Source: Clostridia bacterium
Lineage (GTDB): Bacteria; Bacillota; Clostridia; DUPQ01
Length of the DNA stretch: 9,194 nt
NCBI GenBank assembly: GCA_030592085.1
Contig: JAUUZV010000093.1
Span: 1-9,194 of the forward strand
Reading direction: 5' to 3'
Position numbers and translations under genes: made by a program. This document shows positions 6,928-9,194 of the stretch, one piece after another (position 1 is the first letter of the stretch; every line of letters starts with the position of its first letter). Below the pieces are notes generated by a model. The model was not told the origin of the DNA, did no database searches, and saw only the letters and a list, made by a program, of their open reading frames with translations.

Positions 6928-7438
6928 CAATTTTCACAGGACACCCAACTGCAATACAATCACTAGGTAAATCTTTTAATACTAAAGAATCAGCACCAAT
7001 TACAACATTATCACCTATTGTTATGTTACCTAATACTTTAGAGCCAGCATAAATCATAACATTATTTCCTAATGTTGGATGTCTTTTCCCAAGTTCAGTC
7101 CCTTTACCACCCAATGTTGTTCCATGATACATTAAACAATCATCACCAATTATTGATGTTTCACCAATAACTACTCCCATTCCATGATCAATTACTAAAC
7201 GTTTTCCAATAGTAGCTCCTGGATGTATTTCAATACCAGTCCAAAATCTAATATGCATTGATATAATTCTTGCTAATAATTTAGCTTTTAATTTAGTATG
7301 TAAAAAATGTGCTAAACGATGCCACATAACAGCATGAAATCCTGGGTAACATAAAAATATTTCCAAATTATTTCTAGCAGCTGGATCTGTATGCTTATAT
7401 GCTTGCATATCTTCTCTAAAATTAGTAAAAATTTTCAT
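6914..7438 (-). CDS. cysE: Serine O-acetyltransferase, short form
   Basis: CysE transfers an acetyl group from acetyl-CoA to L-serine, giving O-acetylserine for CysK. The 174-residue protein has a helical N-terminus with DPAARN (D18) and a left-handed beta-helix of hexapeptide repeats from about residue 68. Active-site elements are IEIHPGATIG (69-78), IDHGMGVVIGE with D84 and H85 (E. coli D157/H158), HGTTLGGKG (105-113) and KRHP with R119 and H120. This is the Bacillus type. The protein ends at GCPVKIVKKL just after the last coil; the C-terminal tail that in E. coli-type enzymes inserts its terminal Ile into CysK is missing. SD GAGG lies about ten bases before the ATG, and the ATG shares its A with the cysK stop (TAATG), so translation is coupled. 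The 3' end overlaps the convergent antiporter by 14 bp. Confidence 0.95.
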   Translation of the reverse strand: MKIFTNFREDMQAYKHTDPAARNNLEIFLCYPGFHAVMWHRLAHFLHTKLKAKLLARIISMHIRFWTGIEIHPGATIGKRLVIDHGMGVVIGETSIIGDDCLMYHGTTLGGKGTELGKRHPTLGNNVMIYAGSKVLGNITIGDNVVIGADSLVLKDLPSDCIAVGCPVKIVKKL

Positions 7439-8352
7439 TAAATAGTTTCCTCATAAATTCCTAGTGATAAATATCTTTCACCTGTATCAGGTATAATAAA
7501 TACAATATTTTTCCCTGTCACTAATTTATCTATTTCTAAAGCTGCACTTAATGCAGCTCCTGATGATAAACCTGCAATAAGACCTTCTTCTTTACAAAGT
7601 AATTGAGTTAATTTATAAGCTTTTTCAGTTTTTACTTTTATAATTTGATCAATAAGTTTCACATCAAGAATTTCAGGTATAAATCCAGCACCTATCCCTT
7701 GAATTCCATGTTTACCTTTTTTCTCTCCAGATATTACAGCGGATTCTAAAGGTTCAACAGCAACAATAGTAGTTTTATAGTCTTGTTCGCTAAAATATCT
7801 ACCACAACCTGTTATAGTGCCACCTGAACCTACAGCAGAAACAAAATAATCTACTTTTCCATCTAAATCATCATATATTTCTTTAGCAGTTGTTTCGTAA
7901 TGAGCTAATGGATTGTTTTCATTATAAAATTGGTTGATATATATACTGTTATTTATATCTTCATTTAATTGTTTTGCTTTTTTTATAGCGCCAACCATTC
8001 CTTCTTCTTTTTTAGTTAATATAAGCTTTGCACCTAATGCACTTAGAAGTGTAATTCGTTCTTTAGAAAGGTTTTCAGGTAAAACAATAATTAATTCATA
8101 TTCATATTTTTTACATGCAATTGCTAATCCAATCCCAGTATTACCACTTGTAGCTTCAATAACTGTTCCACCCTTTTTAAGTTTAGCATTTTTAAGCATT
8201 GCTAATGCTGGTCTATCTTTTACAGATGAACCAGGATTAGCAAATTCTAATTTTGCAAATATATTATTATTTAATTTAAGTTTTTTCTCAATTTGATGTA
8301 ACTGTAATAAAGGAGTATTACCAATCATTTCAGTTATATTATGTAATAACAT
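7438..8352 (-). CDS. cysK: Cysteine synthase (O-acetylserine sulfhydrylase, PLP-dependent)
   Basis: CysK makes cysteine from O-acetylserine and sulfide in the cytoplasm. The 304-residue fold-type II PLP enzyme shows IGNTPLLQL (10-18), PGSSVKDR with the PLP lysine K45, the substrate loop TSGNTG (68-73), the phosphate-binding loop GSGGTITG (175-182) and GLSSGAA near the end. Small departures from the usual CysK pattern are TTAKEI at 154-159 (commonly TTGxEI) and DTGERYLS at 289-296 (commonly DSGERYLS). MccA/cystathionine synthase-like activity cannot be excluded from sequence, but the coupled cysE supports cysteine synthase. A weak SD (AAGAG) precedes the ATG. The 105-nt gap up to the preceding gene (8353-8457) is very AT-rich; I find no convincing promoter, T-box or S-box in it, so readthrough from upstream is possible. 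Confidence 0.93.
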   Translation of the reverse strand: MLLHNITEMIGNTPLLQLHQIEKKLKLNNNIFAKLEFANPGSSVKDRPALAMLKNAKLKKGGTVIEATSGNTGIGLAIACKKYEYELIIVLPENLSKERITLLSALGAKLILTKKEEGMVGAIKKAKQLNEDINNSIYINQFYNENNPLAHYETTAKEIYDDLDGKVDYFVSAVGSGGTITGCGRYFSEQDYKTTIVAVEPLESAVISGEKKGKHGIQGIGAGFIPEILDVKLIDQIIKVKTEKAYKLTQLLCKEEGLIAGLSSGAALSAALEIDKLVTGKNIVFIIPDTGERYLSLGIYEETI

Positions 8353-8457
8353 AGTATAATCTCTTTTCTTTTAATATAAACCTAATGGTCTTTTTAGTAT
8401 TCTACCCTTTTTAAAGTAATTTTAAAAATTAATTTATTAAATTATATTAAGTATTAT

Positions 8458-9194
8458 TTATTCAAACATCATACATTCTATATATTGATCAGTAAATGAT
8501 GGATCTGAACTTAACTCAATATATTCAATCTCTTTACTTATTTTCTCAATTTTTTTCATTTTTGATGATGACAACATACATAAAATAGCACCTGTACCTG
8601 CAGTATTTCCAGAAGGTATAACTTTTTCTTGTAATTCTTTAGGTATTAGTCCAATAGTTACTGCACTATCAACATTTATATAATTACCAAATCCACCTGC
8701 TAGATATAAATAATCTATATCACTAAAAGAAATTTCATATCTTTTAATTAATGTTAATACTCCTGCTGCAAATGATGCTTTTGCATTTTGTATTTCTCTA
8801 ATATCTTTTTGTGTAATATATATTCCGTCACAAATCTTAAATGCTACCATATTATCAAATTCAGTCATTTTACTAGCTAGATTTGAGTGTACATCAAGTT
8901 CATCTTCATCATAAAAACGTCCAGTTTCATCTACAATATCACTTTTTAGTAAAGCAGCTACTATCATTACAATTCCAGACCCACAAATTCCTATAGGAGG
9001 TTTATCATCAATTGTTGTCATTACAAGTTCATTGTCAATAATATCGAATGTATCAATTGCACCAGATATTCCACCTGTTCCAAAACGAATGTTTGCGCCT
9101 TCAAATGCAGGACCTGCAGCTGTTGAACAAGAAATCATCTTCTTTTTATTCCCTAAAACTATTTCTCCATTAGTACCTATATCTAATAATAATG
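8458..9194 (-). CDS. RACo-like ASKHA-domain activator of corrinoid proteins, C-terminal part (cut by right window edge)
   Basis: Proteins of this family (DUF4445; RACo, RamA) use ATP to drive reduction of inactive Co(II) corrinoid in B12-dependent methyltransferases. The reading frame is open to the window edge, so the methionine codon at 9138 is internal: upstream codons read LLLDIGTNGEIVLGNKKK, the conserved nucleotide-binding strand. Further motifs are AAGPAFEGANI, GICGSGIVMIVAALL, ITQKDIREIQNAKA, YLAGGFGNYINVDSA and SGNTAGTGAIL, all typical of the ASKHA part. About 244 residues are visible; full proteins run to about 600 and carry an N-terminal 2Fe-2S ferredoxin domain that would lie outside the window. 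The corrinoid partner is not visible. It is on the same strand as cysK, 105 nt upstream of it. Confidence 0.9.
   Translation of the reverse strand, partial: LLLDIGTNGEIVLGNKKKMISCSTAAGPAFEGANIRFGTGGISGAIDTFDIIDNELVMTTIDDKPPIGICGSGIVMIVAALLKSDIVDETGRFYDEDELDVHSNLASKMTEFDNMVAFKICDGIYITQKDIREIQNAKASFAAGVLTLIKRYEISFSDIDYLYLAGGFGNYINVDSAVTIGLIPKELQEKVIPSGNTAGTGAILCMLSSSKMKKIEKISKEIEYIELSSDPSFTDQYIECMMFE

Noticed and set aside
7934..8296. 120-codon plus-strand open frame inside cysK
   Set aside because: Antisense to conserved PLP-enzyme sequence; the hydrophobic look arises from the complementary codons.
8353..8457. Possible riboswitch, T-box or regulator site ahead of cysK
   Set aside because: Too short and AT-rich for a T-box or S-box; no conserved core or stable GC-containing stem is visible.

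Overview
The window is AT-rich and tightly packed. It carries nine protein genes, two of them cut by the window edges, and no rRNA, tRNA, CRISPR array or insertion sequence that I can see. Low GC, purine-rich Shine-Dalgarno (SD) sites, a Bacillus-type trp RNA-binding attenuation protein (TRAP), the dnaE/pfkA neighbourhood and a Bacillus-type CysE point to Bacillota (Firmicutes) or a close relative. TGA ends dnaE and tryptophan is written TGG in the genes that use it, so the standard genetic code fits better than the mycoplasma code. A corrinoid-protein reactivator at the right edge hints at an anaerobe or at B12-dependent metabolism.

Left block (1-4382, minus strand): dnaE (replicative DNA polymerase III alpha), then mtrB (TRAP), then pfkA (6-phosphofructokinase, running off the left edge). 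The gaps are 44 and 24 nt, so this reads as one transcription unit. It probably starts at a strong extended -10 promoter placed so that the dnaE ATG falls at about +1.

Middle block (4420-6927, plus strand): a divergent promoter abuts the dnaE promoter and drives a tight three-gene unit. The genes encode an unknown six-helix membrane protein, a DUF89/ARMT1-type metal-dependent phosphatase and a CaCA-family cation antiporter. The promoter and SD site show that the first gene starts at 4472, not at the upstream ATG at 4439.

Right block (6914-9194, minus strand): a RACo-like ASKHA activator (cut by the right edge), then cysK and cysE, which overlap by one base and form the two-step serine-to-cysteine pathway. 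The cysE and antiporter genes converge and overlap by 14 bp. The likely intrinsic terminator for cysKE lies inside the antiporter coding sequence.

Most genes are well-known families. The points most worth a second look are the TRAP gene inside a replication/glycolysis operon, the probably leaderless dnaE start with a perfect dyad over its -10 box, the phosphatase-antiporter operon, and the terminator embedded in an opposing gene.
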